A DNA stretch of 64,000 bases from Haematobia irritans (GCF_050003625.1 NC_134398.1:26133211-26197210); one strand, 5' to 3'. Numbered from the stretch's first letter, positions 51,412 through 63,189 are shown. The notes: generated from the letters alone by a model not told the origin. Made by a program: numbers and translations.

Positions 51412-51846
51412 TTTACGTACTAACAAATGTCAATTTAAAAATTCAAAATTATAACGGATACTCCAAAGAAAAAAATGATTTCTTAATCCCAAAAACACTT
51501 TAAACCAAAGATGCAAATATCCTCAAAATAAGTCTTAGCCTTTATTTGAAACGTAATTGTCTTAAATCTAAAAATGCAGTATATCAGTAAATTTAAAAAC
51601 GATTTCTTTAAATAAAAATATTGTTCTTCACTTTAAGGAAAATTTGCCTTACTTCAAAGACACAAGACTTTAACGGAGAGACACAAATTTTTAAAATTTG
51701 TATACTACATTTAATGAAAAAAATTTGAAGCAATGTTTATAAACTTTATTTTAATTAAAATTGCATTATTTAAAAAATTATTGTGTAAATTGGGTTTTCT
51801 AAAATTTAGGTTGCATAATATTTTATATGTTAATATTTTTTCAGTG
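51412..51846 (+). mobile_element. MITE family K, copy 2
   Basis: Adjoins family J. Same block order as copy 1, ends TTAATATTTTTTCAGTG. Confidence 0.65.
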
Positions 51847-52120
51847 TGGAGCCTCCTGGAACAGCCACTTCATCCAATCCGATTGAAACTTGGTACGTGA
51901 TATTAACATATGTTTCCGAACAATCAACAATTCTAAAAAGAAAATTTTTAATTTATACTTATTTTGAGTTTCTTTCTTCATACGCTCTCAAAGTTCTAGT
52001 TAAAACGTGCTGAAAACATCTCTTTTTTAATGCTTTTTTGCGTTGTAGTTAAAATACAAAAAGCCAAGAAACTTAAGGACGATTTCATTAATTGTAAAGA
52101 ATTTGACCAAATAAAATCTT
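51847..52120. repeat. family A array fragment and J-like sequence
   Basis: GGAGCCTCCTGGAACAG and TGAAACTTGGTACGTGATAT at 51848-51905 are a piece of a family A unit. The remainder contains J-like CATACGCTCTCAAAGTTC. Confidence 0.5.
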
Positions 52121-52471
52121 CACTGAAAAAAATATTTACGTGATATTAAGGATTACGCAACCTAAGTTTTAGAATGTGCAATCTACAAAATATTAAGGAC
52201 AAATTTCTTTAAAATAATGAAATTTTAATTAAAATAAATTTTAAAATCTTTTCTTCAAACATTTTTTTCATTGAATTTGGGACACAAATTTTAGAAATTT
52301 GCGTCCCTTCGTTAAAGTCGCATAAATAAAATAAACAAACACATTTTTGATTTAAAGAAATCAACTGAAATGTTGAATCTTTAGATTTAAGATAAAAACA
52401 CTTCAAATATAGGCAAAGACTTAAAGGATTCAGCATCTTTGGTTTAAAGGATTTTTGGAATTAAGAAACCC
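52121..52471 (-). mobile_element. MITE family K, inverted copy
   Basis: Starts CACTGAAAAAAATATTTACG and runs through the reversed K blocks to AAAGGATTTTTGGAATTAAG, where family A begins. Confidence 0.7.
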
Positions 52472-53743
52472 TTTTTATACCCTCCACCATAGGATGGGGG
52501 TATATTAACTTTGTCATTCCGCTTGTAACACATCGAAATATTGCTCTAAGACCCCATAAAGTATATATATTCTGGGTCGTGGTGAAATTCTGAGTCGATC
52601 TGAGCATGTCCGTCCGCCCGTCCGTCTGTTAAAATCGCGCTAACTTCCGAACGAAACAAGCTATCGACTTGAAACTTGGAACAAGTAGTTGTTATTGATG
52701 TAGGTCGGATGGTATTGCAAATGGGCCATATCGGTCCACTTTTACGTATAGCCCCCATATAAACGGACCCCCAAATTTGGCTTGCGGGGACTCTAAGAGA
52801 AGCAAATTTCATCCGATCCAGCTGAAATTTGGTACATGGTGTCAGCATATAATCTCTAACAACCATGCAAAAATTGGTCCATATCGGCCCATAAATATAT
52901 ATAGCCCCCATATAAACCGATTCCCCGATTTGGCTTGCGGAGTCTCTAAGAGAAGCAAATTTCATCCGATCCGGCTGAAATTTGGTACATGGTGTAAGTA
53001 TATGGTCTCTAACACCCGTGAAATCGATCCATAATTATATATAGCCCCCATATAAACCGATCACCAGATTTGACCTCAGGAGCCCCTTGGAAGAGCAAAA
53101 TTCATCCGATTCGATTGAAATTTGGTATGTGATGTTAGTATATGGTATCCAGCAACCATGCAGGAATTGGTTCATATCAGTCCATAATTATATATAGCCC
53201 CCATATAAACCGATCCCCAGATTTGACCTCCGGTGCCGTTTGGAGAAGCAAAATTCATCCGATCTGGTTGAAATTTGGTACGTGGTGGTAGTATATGATA
53301 TTTAACAGCCATGCCAAAAGTGGTCCATATCAGTCCATAAACAAATATAGCCCCTATATAAACCGATCCCGAGATTTGGTTTTGGAGCCTCTTGGAGGAG
53401 CAAATTTCATCCGAGTCAGTTTAAATTTGGTACATTGTGCTAGTATATGGCCGTTAACAACCATGCCTAACTCAGATAAATCGATCCCCAATCACACAAA
53501 AATTGGTCCATATCAAGTTCATAATTGTATAGCCCCCATATAAGCGACTCCCATATTTCAATTCTTGCTCTCTACCACGTATGGACTAATTCACAATTTA
53601 GAAAACTATGCTAAGAAGTTTTAAGATACCACAACCCAAGTAATTCGATTGTGGATGACAGTCTTTCGTAGAAGTTTCTACCCAATCCATGGTGGAGGGT
53701 ACATAAGATTCGGCCTGGCCGAAATTACGGCCGTATATACTTG
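52472..53743 (+). mobile_element. family A element, complete copy
   Basis: Left end TTTTATACCCTCCACCATAG. Right end TGGTGGAGGGTACATAAGAT, hairpin TTCGGCC-T-GGCCGAA, GTATATACTTG. Six or so units with about 153 bp period (CCATAATTATATATAGCCCC at 53029 and 53182). It has no 29 bp block and no insertions, so it is the cleanest reference copy in the window. Non-coding; the frames at 52546-53034 are array shadows. Confidence 0.88.
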
Positions 53744-54051
53744 TTTACTTTGAAGTATTCTTTATAATATGGATTTTTAAACTAGCATTTGTTTGTACGT
53801 GAATAGCGAAAAGAGATTGGAAATTTTTATAAATTAAATCTGCATCATAATTTTAATTTTATTGATCCTAGATTTAAAGCCAGATAGGTCGCTAAAAAGT
53901 TTCTTTATTTTAAAGAAGCCGCATGTTTGGCTCAGAATTAATACCAAAATTCTTAAAGGAAAGTCAAAATCTTTGGATCCAAGTAAATTTTTTTTTTTAA
54001 TTGTTCATTCAAGTAAAGATACTCAGTTTTAAGTAAAAATTTATCGAATTT
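53744..54051. repeat. J/K-like MITE fragment
   Basis: Contains TTTAAAGAAGCCGCATGTTT and AAAGTCAAAATCTTTGGATC, the reverse of sequence next to the J copy (50610-50700). No ends visible. Confidence 0.45.
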
Positions 54052-54057
54052 TTGATA

Positions 54058-54270
54058 AGGCAAAACTTAATATCAGAGCTAGCTGTCATGATGTGGAGGA
54101 AAAGGAATCAATTAAACACCTCTTGTGTGAGTGTCCTGCTGTTTTGTGTAAGGCGTAAGCGAATTTTAGGAGCATATAGCTTTAGATTACTGGCGGACCT
54201 GGAAAGCGTTAACTTAAGCAGTTTGTTAAAGTTTTTGGAGCAATCTGGTTGGTTCAACAAAAGTAAATAA
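54058..54270 (+). pseudogene. LINE ORF2 C-terminal fragment
   Basis: Conceptual reading with one frame change gives CHDVEEKESIKHLLCECPA, the Cys/His cluster found after the RNase H region in Jockey/LOA/R1-like LINE ORF2 proteins. It then continues RRKRILGAYSFRLLADLESV to ..FLEQSGWFNKSK and a stop at 54268-54270. The frame changes at about 54150 (TGTGTAAGGCGTAAGCG). Reverse transcriptase and endonuclease are not in the window. The clade is not certain. Nonfunctional. Confidence 0.75.
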
Positions 54271-54296
54271 TAAAGAAGGTTCAGTGGTTAAGACTA

Positions 54297-54813
54297 CACT
54301 GAAAAAACAGTGAACCCACCAGGAAGAAAACTTTCGGTTAATTTTAGAAAATTTTGAATATTTATTGAAAATTTTAACTAAACAGTATTACAAACGTCCG
54401 CATCACGCCGATGTCATAAAAATAAGTACATATTTTTCGACAAATTCAAGAAAATTTATTAGACATAACTAAGTTTTTTCACTTGTTAAAGAAAATTTTG
54501 TAGTTTGAAGGACAAACTTGGAGTTCAAAATTGCAAGAATGTCTTTAGTGACATACGAAGTTCATGATGGACGCATTTTTGGTAAAATTTACAAATATAA
54601 AGAAATTCTGAACTATTTTGTGGAAGACACGAATTTAGTTCATCTTTATGCTTCATTGGAGTATATTTTTTTCCTCGGGTTTAGTTAATTTAACTAACGT
54701 ACACAAAAAATTATTAAAGTAAAGAAAACTTTCTCTAAACATAATAATTCCATGAACTAAAATAAAGTTAAATTGGCTTTAGTGAAATAGAGAGTTCACT
54801 TTTTTTTTGAGTG
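54297..54813 (+). mobile_element. MITE family E, full-length copy inside the LINE 3' UTR
   Basis: CACTGAAAAAACAGTGAAC on the left and GTTCACTTTTTTTTTGAGTG on the right. TA on both sides (54295-54296 and 54814-54815). 517 bp. Confidence 0.85.
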
Positions 54814-54926
54814 TAGAAGTGCCCATATGTAATAGGTACTTTTAGTTAAATGTGGTATCACAATGGACTGAATAGTCTAAGTGAGCCTGAAATTTAATCG
54901 GTCTGCCACTTTAACCTAACCTAACA

Positions 54927-55230
54927 CAATATTAGAGCTATGCTAAGCAAAATTCGCATTCGTATTAAAGAAAGTTTAAAAATCATAACTATGACACATA
55001 CTTCAACGAAAAAAATATTTTTTTTATTAACAAAAAAAAAAAAAAACAAAAACCAAACCATTTGCAAAATCCTCAAAACAAATATTAGCCTTTTTATCCA
55101 AAGATTAAATTTTTCACTTAATTTAAGGACGATGTCTTTAAATCCAAAATAGTTTTCTTTACTTTAAAAGAAATTTGCCTTACTTCAAAAACGTATCACT
55201 TTAACAGAAGGACGCAAATTTTTATTTAAT
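54927..55230 (+). repeat. K-like MITE fragment
   Basis: GCAAAATCCTCAAAACAAAT, AATTTAAGGACGATGTCTTT and AACAGAAGGACGCAAATTTT follow the order of family K. Right end missing. Confidence 0.55.
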
Positions 55231-55500
55231 TTATTTATTTTTATTTCTATTTATTGTAAAAATAACCAAACCTATAGGCCAATAGAAAATGGTTACAAAA
55301 AATACTACAAAAATATCTTTACATATATAAATATCTAACAAAAATAAAAATTAAAAAAAAACTAGCAATAATAAATGCTAATCGAGAAAAACAAAGAACA
55401 TGTGATAATACTTTAACTGGCAAGTGATACAAAGAGTAATGGAAATACGTTATATATGCTCCAATCCTATATCTAAATAAAAAAGTTATAAGTTACCTTA
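55231..55500. other. unassigned AT-rich sequence
   Basis: TTTATTTATTTTTATTTC-type start, perhaps the reversed 3' tail of a LINE. Weak. Confidence 0.3.
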
Positions 55501-56750
55501 AATCAATTCATGGAGTCTACTAACGAGAGCCTACGAAAAAAAATCCACATATGCCTTGTGATATATTCTACAAGCTTAAGTGTATTGTAGCTTTATTGAT
55601 ATTTGCCGGAAACTCTTTTTTTTTTTTTATACACACAATGGGAATCACAATGAGTAATTTTTTGCTAGGTTTCGTTTTTATTTTGCAATTTCCAATGAAC
55701 AATATGTATTTATTTAAATTTTATTTATTATTTCTTTTTTTTTTTTGAAAATTTTATTGTCATTGTTGGTGTTGCTATTGAACGAATTTTCACTTGAAAT
55801 TAACACGCCACAAAATAATTTGTTGATATAAATTTTTTGTATGGACGGCGATATTTATTTATTTGTTTTTTTATTCTTTGTAATTTAAGCTGAACTCCAA
55901 CTTGCTGCTTGCTTCTTTTTTTGTTGTTGTTGTGGTTTTAACTTTTGTCTGAGGACAATGAAATTTAACACTTTTTTCGGTTATACCATATGGAACTTTC
56001 CTGTTTCACTTTTACAGCGTTTTTTTTTACTTTTTCTTGTGATTTCTTTACTTTTATTTTGTTTTAGGATTTTATTCCAAGTTCTCTTGTGTTTTTCAAA
56101 TAATCGTTGTTGGCTGTTTTAGCTCCTCTAGACAACTGACATCATTTGCAGCGTTTTTTTGTTTTGTCTTACTTGCCGTCTTTCCGTTTAGACTGGTTCT
56201 GTGAACGTAAAAGTGTTATACACCCCGTCTTGAACGATGCTCTTTCTTCTCGTCTAAGGTCTCACGTTTTAATTCGTTGCTAATGACTTTCAGTTCAAAT
56301 ATTTATTTTTTTATTATTTTCTTAAAACGGCTAAAATATCTTTTATGACTTTTTACCTTATTTTTTTTTTAATATAGAGATTTTATTATTTAGTGTTAAA
56401 CATTCACTTAGTATTATAGTAGTTCACTTTTGTTGTAGTTTGGTTGGTTTTTCCTTTGCTTTTTTTGGAATCAATTTTATAGACTCTGTTGTGTTATGGT
56501 TTTTATTTTTGCTTTTTATTCCTATTTGTTATCTTCGTTTTTTGGCAATGCCTCGATTGTAGCAGCTGAGTTTTTTACGAGTTTCAAAACTCATCTGACT
56601 TTTATCGTTCTCTGTCTGTGAAACCGTCGCTTAAGCCCGCCAACGCTGTACTAAAAACGTTGGATTACTGTCTTGGCCATTAAATAAGTTTTCATCGATG
56701 ATGTCAGCTGTGTTAGCCATGCTTCGTTGTTAGAGTATTCGTTTCCAGAG
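55501..56750 (-). promoter_or_regulatory. candidate promoter / long 5' UTR region on the minus strand
   Basis: Read on the minus strand, this tract has the texture of a fly 5' leader. It has AACAACAACAAAAAAAG, GTGAAAATTCGTTCAATAGC and AACACCAACAATGAC, many GTGAA/CAAA words, and strong donor-like sites such as GGCAA|GTAAGA (near 56170) and AAG|GTAACT (near 55497). No repeat family of the window enters it. Upstream (56600-56740) is relatively GC-rich, with GGCGGGCTTAAGCGACGG and ACAGACAGAGAACG. I see no convincing start codon with a long frame, TATA box or initiator. This is an impression from composition, not an identification. Confidence 0.35.
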
Positions 56751-57112
56751 TTAAGAGAATATTTAACTATAACTCTCTTAAATGTTATTTTTAAGAAAAG
56801 AGTGTGGGCTAAACCAATTTATAAATTATATTCTGAAGGGAATTTTTGTAAAAATTTTACAAATTATTTCCAAAATAACGTGCTGATTTTCTTGTAATAA
56901 AGACTAATAAAAAACATAATTTAAGATTGGTTTGTTTAAATCAATAAAGTTTGTCTTTACTTTAAGGGAAATTTGTCTCAGGAAGTAAATTTTCCTTACA
57001 GTAAAGAAAGACTTTATTGATTTAAAGAAGCAATCCTTAAATTAACTGAGATAGTGTATAATTGAATTAAATATAAAAGGGCTTGAAATACAGGCTAAGA
57101 CTTATTCAGGAT
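56751..57112. repeat. J/K-like MITE sequence, host of the hAT-like insertion
   Basis: GTCTTTACTTTAAGGGAAAT, GATTTAAAGAAGCAATCCTT and CAGGCTAAGACTTATT are family K blocks. The sequence resumes after the hAT-like element at 58513. Confidence 0.55.
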
Positions 57113-58504
57113 CAGCGTTGCCAATTTAGCTTTTTTCCCGCTAGATTTGGCTTTTTTTGAAGACGTTTAGCGGGAAAAAAATGCATTTAGCTTTTAGCTT
57201 TTTTTCTGGCTTTTTTTCATGACCCTTTTAGCTATTTTTGGCTTTTTTTATTTTCGACATGTTTCTATTGAAATATGGATAAATCGGCGTTTTTATCTAA
57301 GCCTTGCTGCAAGTATAAGGGTTTCCACATATTTCAAAGCTCAGTTGAAACATTAATAATGAGTCCAGCCATTATGTGGGCATTTTTGTAGCAAATACAC
57401 TTTGTTGTAAAGTTTTTTCATTATATACATAAAAGTTATCGTAAACTTTAAATCTACTATTACCATACAAATTTGTTAGATAAACTGTCAGTAAATTATT
57501 GGGAATATTATCATTTGACTCGTTTATCCTTTTTATGTTATTATAATATTCTAAAGTTATTACGATATTACTAAATTAAAATAGTAGATGTGAATAGCTT
57601 TGTGCACTGAAAAAATATTGTCGTCTCCTTAAAATACGAACGCGAATTTTGGTTATAATAGCATTTGTGAATTTCTTTTATATAAACTGTTTTCCTTGTC
57701 CAAAAGACGATAAAGTCGTTTTGTCCTTATAATTAAGTGATTCAACTTAAAAATGGGTATGTTTTCATGAAAGAAGGAAGAATTAATGAAATAGTCTTTA
57801 AATGTGAGGAGTTTTTGCATCTTAACCACAAACCAAAATAGCGTTCAAAAATAGAAGATGTTTTTCAACACTTTATTTTAAAAACGTATATATACAATAA
57901 TTTCTACTTGAAGTCGAGTCTGAATTTGGAAATTTAAGTTGGCGTTAGCACGTTTTTAAAGCACTTTGATAGCTCATGAAGAAAAGGAAAATGTTTTTAC
58001 TGGGAAATGTAAACTATAGGAATTTTCTACAATTTAAATAAAAGTAATGTATTTCGAATTTTTCACAATTGCAAAACTAAACTAAAATTTTATTTAAAAA
58101 AATGACAAATCATTTTTTTTACCAAATCCAAAGCATGCTTAGATCATTTAATATTTTAAAATAACGAGTAAATAAAATAGAGGTGTTGGGAAGGTAGCTC
58201 CCACAAAACGAAGGACTTCCAGTAAAAAATTTGTGATAGTAATCAAAATGTATCGAATACGCAAACAGAGCTAATATGCCTTAGATATTGTTACAGTCTC
58301 ACAGAAGTGGAATTAAAATGAAAATAATATGCATTGTAAGTGAAATAAAGCCTTTAAGTTTGTTAAATTTCAATCAAAAATGTGACTTTTGATACAAAAA
58401 AATTTAGCTTTTTTTCTAGCTATTTTTTAGAATTTTTTAGCTTTTTTTAGCTATTTTTTTGGGCAAATCTAGCGGTTTTTGGTGAAACAATTCTGGCAAC
58501 GCTG
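57113..58504. mobile_element. hAT-like non-autonomous element, 1.39 kb
   Basis: Inverted ends CAGCGTTGCCA (57113-57123) and TGGCAACGCTG (58494-58504). Exact 8 bp target duplication TTCAGGAT at 57105-57112 and 58505-58512. Subterminal regions on both sides are rich in TTTAGCTTTTTT words, likely transposase-binding repeats. No transposase coding. A family J copy is nested at 57605. Confidence 0.88.
57605..58005 (-). mobile_element. MITE family J, inverted, truncated, nested in hAT-like element
   Basis: Starts CACTGAAAAAATATTGTCGT, the reverse of the family J right end, and follows J blocks in reverse to about 58005 (GATAGCTCATGAAGAAAAGG). Confidence 0.7.
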
Positions 58505-59058
58505 TTCAGGATCATTGATTTAAATTTTCTTTTTATACCCTCCACCATAGGATGGGGGTATATTAACTTTGTCATTCCGTTTGTAACACATCGAAATATT
58601 GCTCTAAGACTCCATAAGGTATATATATTCTGGGTCGTGGTGAAATTCTGAGTCGATCTGAGCATGTCCGTCCGTCTGTTGAAATCACGCTACTCACCCA
58701 ACGAAACAAGCTATCGACTTGAAACTTGGCACAAGTAGTTGTTATTGCTGTAGGTCGGATGGCATTACAAATGGGCCATATCGGTCCACTTTTACGTATA
58801 GCCCTCATAAAACAAGCAAATTTCATTCTATCCGGCTGAAATTTTGTGCATGGTGTTAGTATACGGTCTCTAACAACCATGCACATAGGTCCATAATTAT
58901 ATATAGCCCCCATATAAACCGATCGCCCGATTTAGCTTGCGGAGCCTCTAAGAGAAGCAAATTTCATTCGATCCGGCGAATGAAGTGTTAGTATATGGTC
59001 TCTAGTGATAATGCAAAAATTGGTCCACATCGGTCCATAATTATATATATCGCCCATA

Positions 59059-60349
59059 AAGGGTGATAGGTCAAAATTTGGTCAATATAAACTTGACGTA
59101 TTTCTTTCAATTTTGTATTTAAAAAACCTGAACACCCCTCCTTTTGAAGGTGTGTGTGTGTAGAATGTTGCTCCTATTTTGATTTTGGAATTCACTCTTC
59201 AGTTGTCAAAATGCCGTCCAAGCAAAAAGAGCAGCGTATCAAAATTTTGCTCGCGCATCGCGAAAATCCGAGCTACTCGCACGCAAAGCTGACAAAATCG
59301 CTATAAGTTGCCAAATCAACCGTTACAAATGTAATTAAAGTTTGTGCAACGTTTGTCGACAGCCAAGAAGTCTGGATCGGGGGAAATCGAAAACCGGAAG
59401 CCGCTGAGACGACAAAGAGAGTTGCCGGTAGTTTCAAGCGAAACCCTAACCTCTCTCTCCGAGATGCCGCAAATAAGCTGGGTGTATCGTCTACAACCGT
59501 GCATCGAGCCAAAAAAACTAGCCGGACTATCGACTTACAAGAAGGTAGTGACTCCAAATCGCGATGATAAACAAAATACGACGGCCAAAGCGCGATCCCG
59601 GAGGCTGTACACGACGATGCTGACGAAGTTTGACTGCGTGGTAATGGACGACGAAACCTACGTCAAAGCCGACTACAAGCAGCTTCCGGGACAGTTTTAT
59701 ACGGCAAAAGGAAGGGGAAAGGTAGCAGATATTTTCAAGCACATAAAACTGTCAAAGTTCGCAAAGAAATATCTGGTTTGGCAAGCCATTTGTACCTGTG
59801 GCTTGAAAAGCAGCATTTTCATAGCTTCCGGGACTGAAGCTATGAAAATACGTGAAAGAGTGTTTGAATAAACGTCTGCTGCCTTTCCTGAAGAAACACG
59901 GTTGTTCCGTACTGTTTTGGCCGGATTTGGCATCTTGCCATTACGGTAAAAAGGCCATGGAGTGGTACGCCGCCAACAACGTGCAGGTGGTTCGCAAGGA
60001 CAAGAACCCTCCCAACACTCCAGAGCTCCGCCCAATTGAGAAATACTGGGCTATTGTCAAGCGGAACCTAAAGAAGACCAAAAAACTGCTAAGGACGAGC
60101 AGCAGTTCAAGGCAAACTGGCTTTCTGCGGCGAAGAAGGTGGACAAGGTGGCTGTACAAAATCTGATGGCAGGTGTCAAGCGTGAGGCCCGGTAATTCGG
60201 ATTTGGAAAAGCGAAAGCCTAACTGAATATTTTTCCTGAATTTTATACTAATTGAACTTGAAAATGAAATTTAATTTGATTTTTTAAATAAACGATTTCA
60301 CCGATTTACATGCGTTTTCCCTTGACCAAATTTTGACCGTATCACCCTT
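59059..60349 (+). mobile_element. DD37E Tc1/mariner-superfamily element, full length
   Basis: 1,291 bp with both ends: AAGGGTGAT(AC)GGTCAAAATTTGG type inverted repeats of about 27 bp. A TA duplication flanks it (59057-59058 and 60350-60351). Removing the element and one TA restores the family A string CCCATATAAACCGATC, so the insertion is exact. A second copy, inverted, starts at 63726. Confidence 0.93.
59211..60195 (+). pseudogene. DD37E transposase pseudogene
   Basis: ATG at 59211 starts MPSKQKEQRIKILLAHRENP, an N-terminal HTH that runs to VAKSTVTNVIK. A second HTH part reads NLSLRDAANKLGVSSTTVHR. Catalytic residues: first D in VVMDDETYVKADY, second in LFWPDLASCHY, E in LRPIEKYW, with 37 residues between the last two by hand count, the spacing of ITmD37E-type elements. 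Lesions: stop at codon 32 (59304-59306), two compensating shifts near 59343-59375, frame change near 59517, damage around 59835-59852, one-base loss near 60085 after KKTKK, and CAA to TAA at 60193 that removes the last ten or so residues found in the copy at the window end. Dead copy. Confidence 0.92.
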
Positions 60350-60752
60350 TATAAACCGATCACCAGATTTGACCTCCGGAGCCTCTTGGAAGACCAATAT
60401 TCATCTGATTCAGTTGAAATTTGCTATGTGGTGTTAATATATGGCCTCAAACACCAATTCAAAAATTGGTCGCAATCGGTCCATAATTATATAGAGCCCC
60501 CATATAAACCGAGCTCTTTCGGAGAAGCAAAATTCATCCGATCTGGTTGAAATTTGGTACGTGGTGGTAGTATATGATATCTAACAACCATGCCGAAAGT
60601 GGTCCATATCAGTCCATAATCATATATAGCCCCCTTGGAGGAGCAAATTTCATCCGAGTCAGTTGAAATTTTGGTACATTGTGCTAGTATATGGCCGTTA
60701 ACAACCATGCCTAAATAGGTCCATATCGGTCTATAGTTATATATAACCCTCA

Positions 60753-60979
60753 GTAATGCTGGTGACATTTCTGAGGGTTTCAAAGCTTCTCTAAGTGGTT
60801 TCACTACAATGTGGAACGCCGTTCGGGCTCGGATATAAAAAAGGAGATCCCTTGTCATTGAGCTTAATATGGAATCGGGCAGCACTCAGTGATAAGAGAG
60901 AAGTTCACCAATGTGGTATCACAATGGACTGAATAGTCTAAGTGAGCCTAATACATCGGGCTGCCACCTAACCTAACCT
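60753..60979 (+). mobile_element. 5'-truncated SINE copy with 14 bp target duplication
   Basis: Corresponds to the SINE body from GTAATGCTGGTGACATTTC to CCACCTAACCTAACCT. Flanked by ATATATAACCCTCA at 60739-60752 and 60980-60993. The tRNA-like head is absent, so this copy has no pol III promoter. Confidence 0.92.
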
Positions 60980-61401
60980 ATATATAACCCTCAAATAAAT
61001 CGATCCCCAATCACACAAAATTTGGTCCATATAAAGTTCATAATTGTATATAGCACACATATAAGCGACCCCCATATTTCAATTCTGGCTCTCTACGTAC
61101 CACGCAAAATTCCATATCGATTCGTAATTTTTGTAGACTTACCTATACATACTTTTTTTGTCTAATATATACCACGTATGGACTAACTAACAATTTAGAA
61201 AACGATGTTAAGAAGTTTTAAGATACCACAACCCAATTAATTCGATTGTGGATTACAGTCTTTCGTAGAAAATTCTACGCAATCCATGGAGGAGGGTACA
61301 TAAGATTCGGCCTGGTCGAACTTACGGCCGTATATACTTGTTGAAATTACGAACACACATATTTTTTTTAAATGTATAGAGCCTAGATTTAAAGTCAGAT
61401 A

Positions 61402-62147
61402 CACTGAAAAAAGAGTAAACCCACCAGGACGAAAAATTTTATTTAATTTTAGAAAATTTAGATTATTAGTATTACAAACGCTGGCATCACGCCCATATCA
61501 CAAAATTTTAAATTTATTAGACATAATTAACTTTTTTCATGTGGTTAAGAAAATTTTGTAGTTTGAAGAAAAAAATTGTAGTTAAAAATTGCAAGTGCCA
61601 TACGAAGTTCAAGATGGGCGCATTTGTAGTAAAATTTACAAATTTAAAGAAATATTGAACTATTTTGTGAGAAATACGAATTTAGTATATCTTTATGCTC
61701 CATTTGTGTATAATTTTTTCCCCATTGTTTAATTCATCTAACTACACACAAAAAAAAATTTTCTGATTCAATCACGAAATTAATTGATCCAATTAATTTT
61801 TAATTGAAATGTCTTCAATCACAGAAATGGTAGTATCAATTAAAAAATTAATTGAAGGTCAATTAAAAAATAAATTGATTCAATTAAACAATTAATTGAT
61901 ACTATTAATTTTCGTGATTGATTTTTGTTTTAATTAAAAAAGTTGTTGATTCAATTAAATTTTTAATTTAATATTTTTTAAAACTCAATTAAAATTTTAT
62001 TGGAAAATTTTTCGTGAAATTTTTTCTGTGTAACGCACGCAAAAAATTATTAGAGTGAAGGATACTTTCTCCAAACATAATAATTCCATGAACTAAAATA
62101 AAGTTAAGTTGGCTTTAGTGAAATTGAGAGTTCACTTTTTTTGAGTG
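61402..62147 (+). mobile_element. MITE family E copy with nested family D
   Basis: Left CACTGAAAAAAGAGTAAAC, right GTTCACTTTTTTTGAGTG, TA at 61400-61401 and 62148-62149. Interrupted at 61745-62030. Confidence 0.85.
61745..62030 (+). mobile_element. MITE family D, full-length copy (286 bp)
   Basis: CACACAAAAAAAAATTTTC on the left, TTTTTTCTGTG on the right, TA on both sides (61743-61744 and 62031-62032). Excising it restores the family E string CTAACGCACGC. Built almost entirely of TTAATTGAT and TCAATTAA words. Confidence 0.88.
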
Positions 62148-62153
62148 TAAACA

Positions 62154-62880
62154 GAATATCTTCATTACGAAGAGGCCGCACTTTTGGCTCGGAATCAATA
62201 TAAAAATCTTTAAGGTAAAATTATTTTATTTCGATTCAAGTACATGGCAAAAAGTTTATTTTCTCCCTAACAAAAGTTTAGAAAATAAACTATGGTTTTT
62301 GCTGAAAGGAAGTTGATTAGGAAACATTTAAAGACTTTTTGACTTTTGCTAAAAGTTGATTTTTTACAGGGTATAAAAAGAAACTCAAATCCAACTCTTT
62401 TGAATTTTCTGACTAATTAAATCTTCCTTCATATCTATCTCAGTTTTACAGGATTTAATTAGTACTGAGCACTTTTTCTACAATACAAACAGATATTCAA
62501 TTTTCAAAATTTTACTTTCGACCAGACGGAGAATCATACCATGGACCACATACACACAAACAATTTTTTTCTGATTCAATCCAGAAATTAATTGATCCAA
62601 ATAATCTTTTAATTGAAATGTCTTCAATTACAGAAATGATAGTAACAAATTAATTGATCCATTAAAAAAATTAATTGATACTATTAATATTTGTGATTGA
62701 TTTTTGTTTCAATTAAAAATTTGTTGAAACAATTAAATTTTTAATTGCATATCAATTAATACTTTAATTAGAAAAATTTTCGTGAAATTTTTTTCTGTGT
62801 AGTTTGTAGGCAGACACATTATCAACTGGGCCATATAGCTCTTATTACTTTTTTTCTCTTTGCATGTAAACTTTTTTGAG
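62154..62880. repeat. J-like and family F-like sequence with nested family D
   Basis: 62154-62330 resembles J/K. 62396-62552 and 62802-62860 match the middle of family F (GAGCACTTTTTCTACAATAC, CGACCAGACGGAGAATC, AGTTTGTAGGCAGACAC), including its tRNA-like segment on the minus strand. Confidence 0.6.
62553..62799 (+). mobile_element. MITE family D copy (247 bp)
   Basis: CACACAAACAATTTTTTTC to TTTTTTTCTGTG, TA at 62551-62552 and 62800-62801. It splits the tRNA-like part of family F. Confidence 0.85.
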
Positions 62881-63189
62881 TGTAGGTTACATGATAAGTC
62901 AAATCCGAATCTAGCTTTGGATTTATTGAAAAAGATTTTATTTTGCTTCGAAAAGCCATCTAAAACTGCTTCGATGTTCTAGAAATTAAACCAAGAAAAA
63001 TGCGAAATAAAATTTTAGCCCAACCAAGTTTTCTTTTCTTGTTAAAGTTTTTTCTCCGTAAAGGCAAATACATATTCATATATGATACCCGTTTGTCCCC
63101 AAATGAATTTTTGACCAGCAACAAATATCTTTAACAACAAATGAAAACCTCCTTGGTCTAAAATTTTGTTTCCAATAAAGGAAATTAAT

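Larger units (their letters stand above)
54052..54926 (+). mobile_element. LINE 3' end (ORF2 C-terminus and 3' UTR) with nested MITE
   Basis: 5'-truncated non-LTR retrotransposon. The end of ORF2 (to 54270) is followed by the 3' UTR, a 517 bp MITE (54297-54813), the rest of the UTR and a tail ending CCACTTTAACCTAACCTAAC at 54926. The tail is the one shared with the SINE family and with the fragment at 25407-25478. Confidence 0.8.
58530..61340 (+). mobile_element. family A element with two nested insertions
   Basis: Left end TTTTATACCCTCCACCATAG, right end AGGAGGGTACATAAGATTCG with a hairpin (one mismatch) and GTATATACTTG. Interrupted by a DD37E element (59059-60349) and by a SINE tail (60753-60979). 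Confidence 0.88.

Noticed and set aside
59316..59742. Minus-strand open frames opposite the DD37E transposase
   Set aside because: Shadows of the transposase coding strand.
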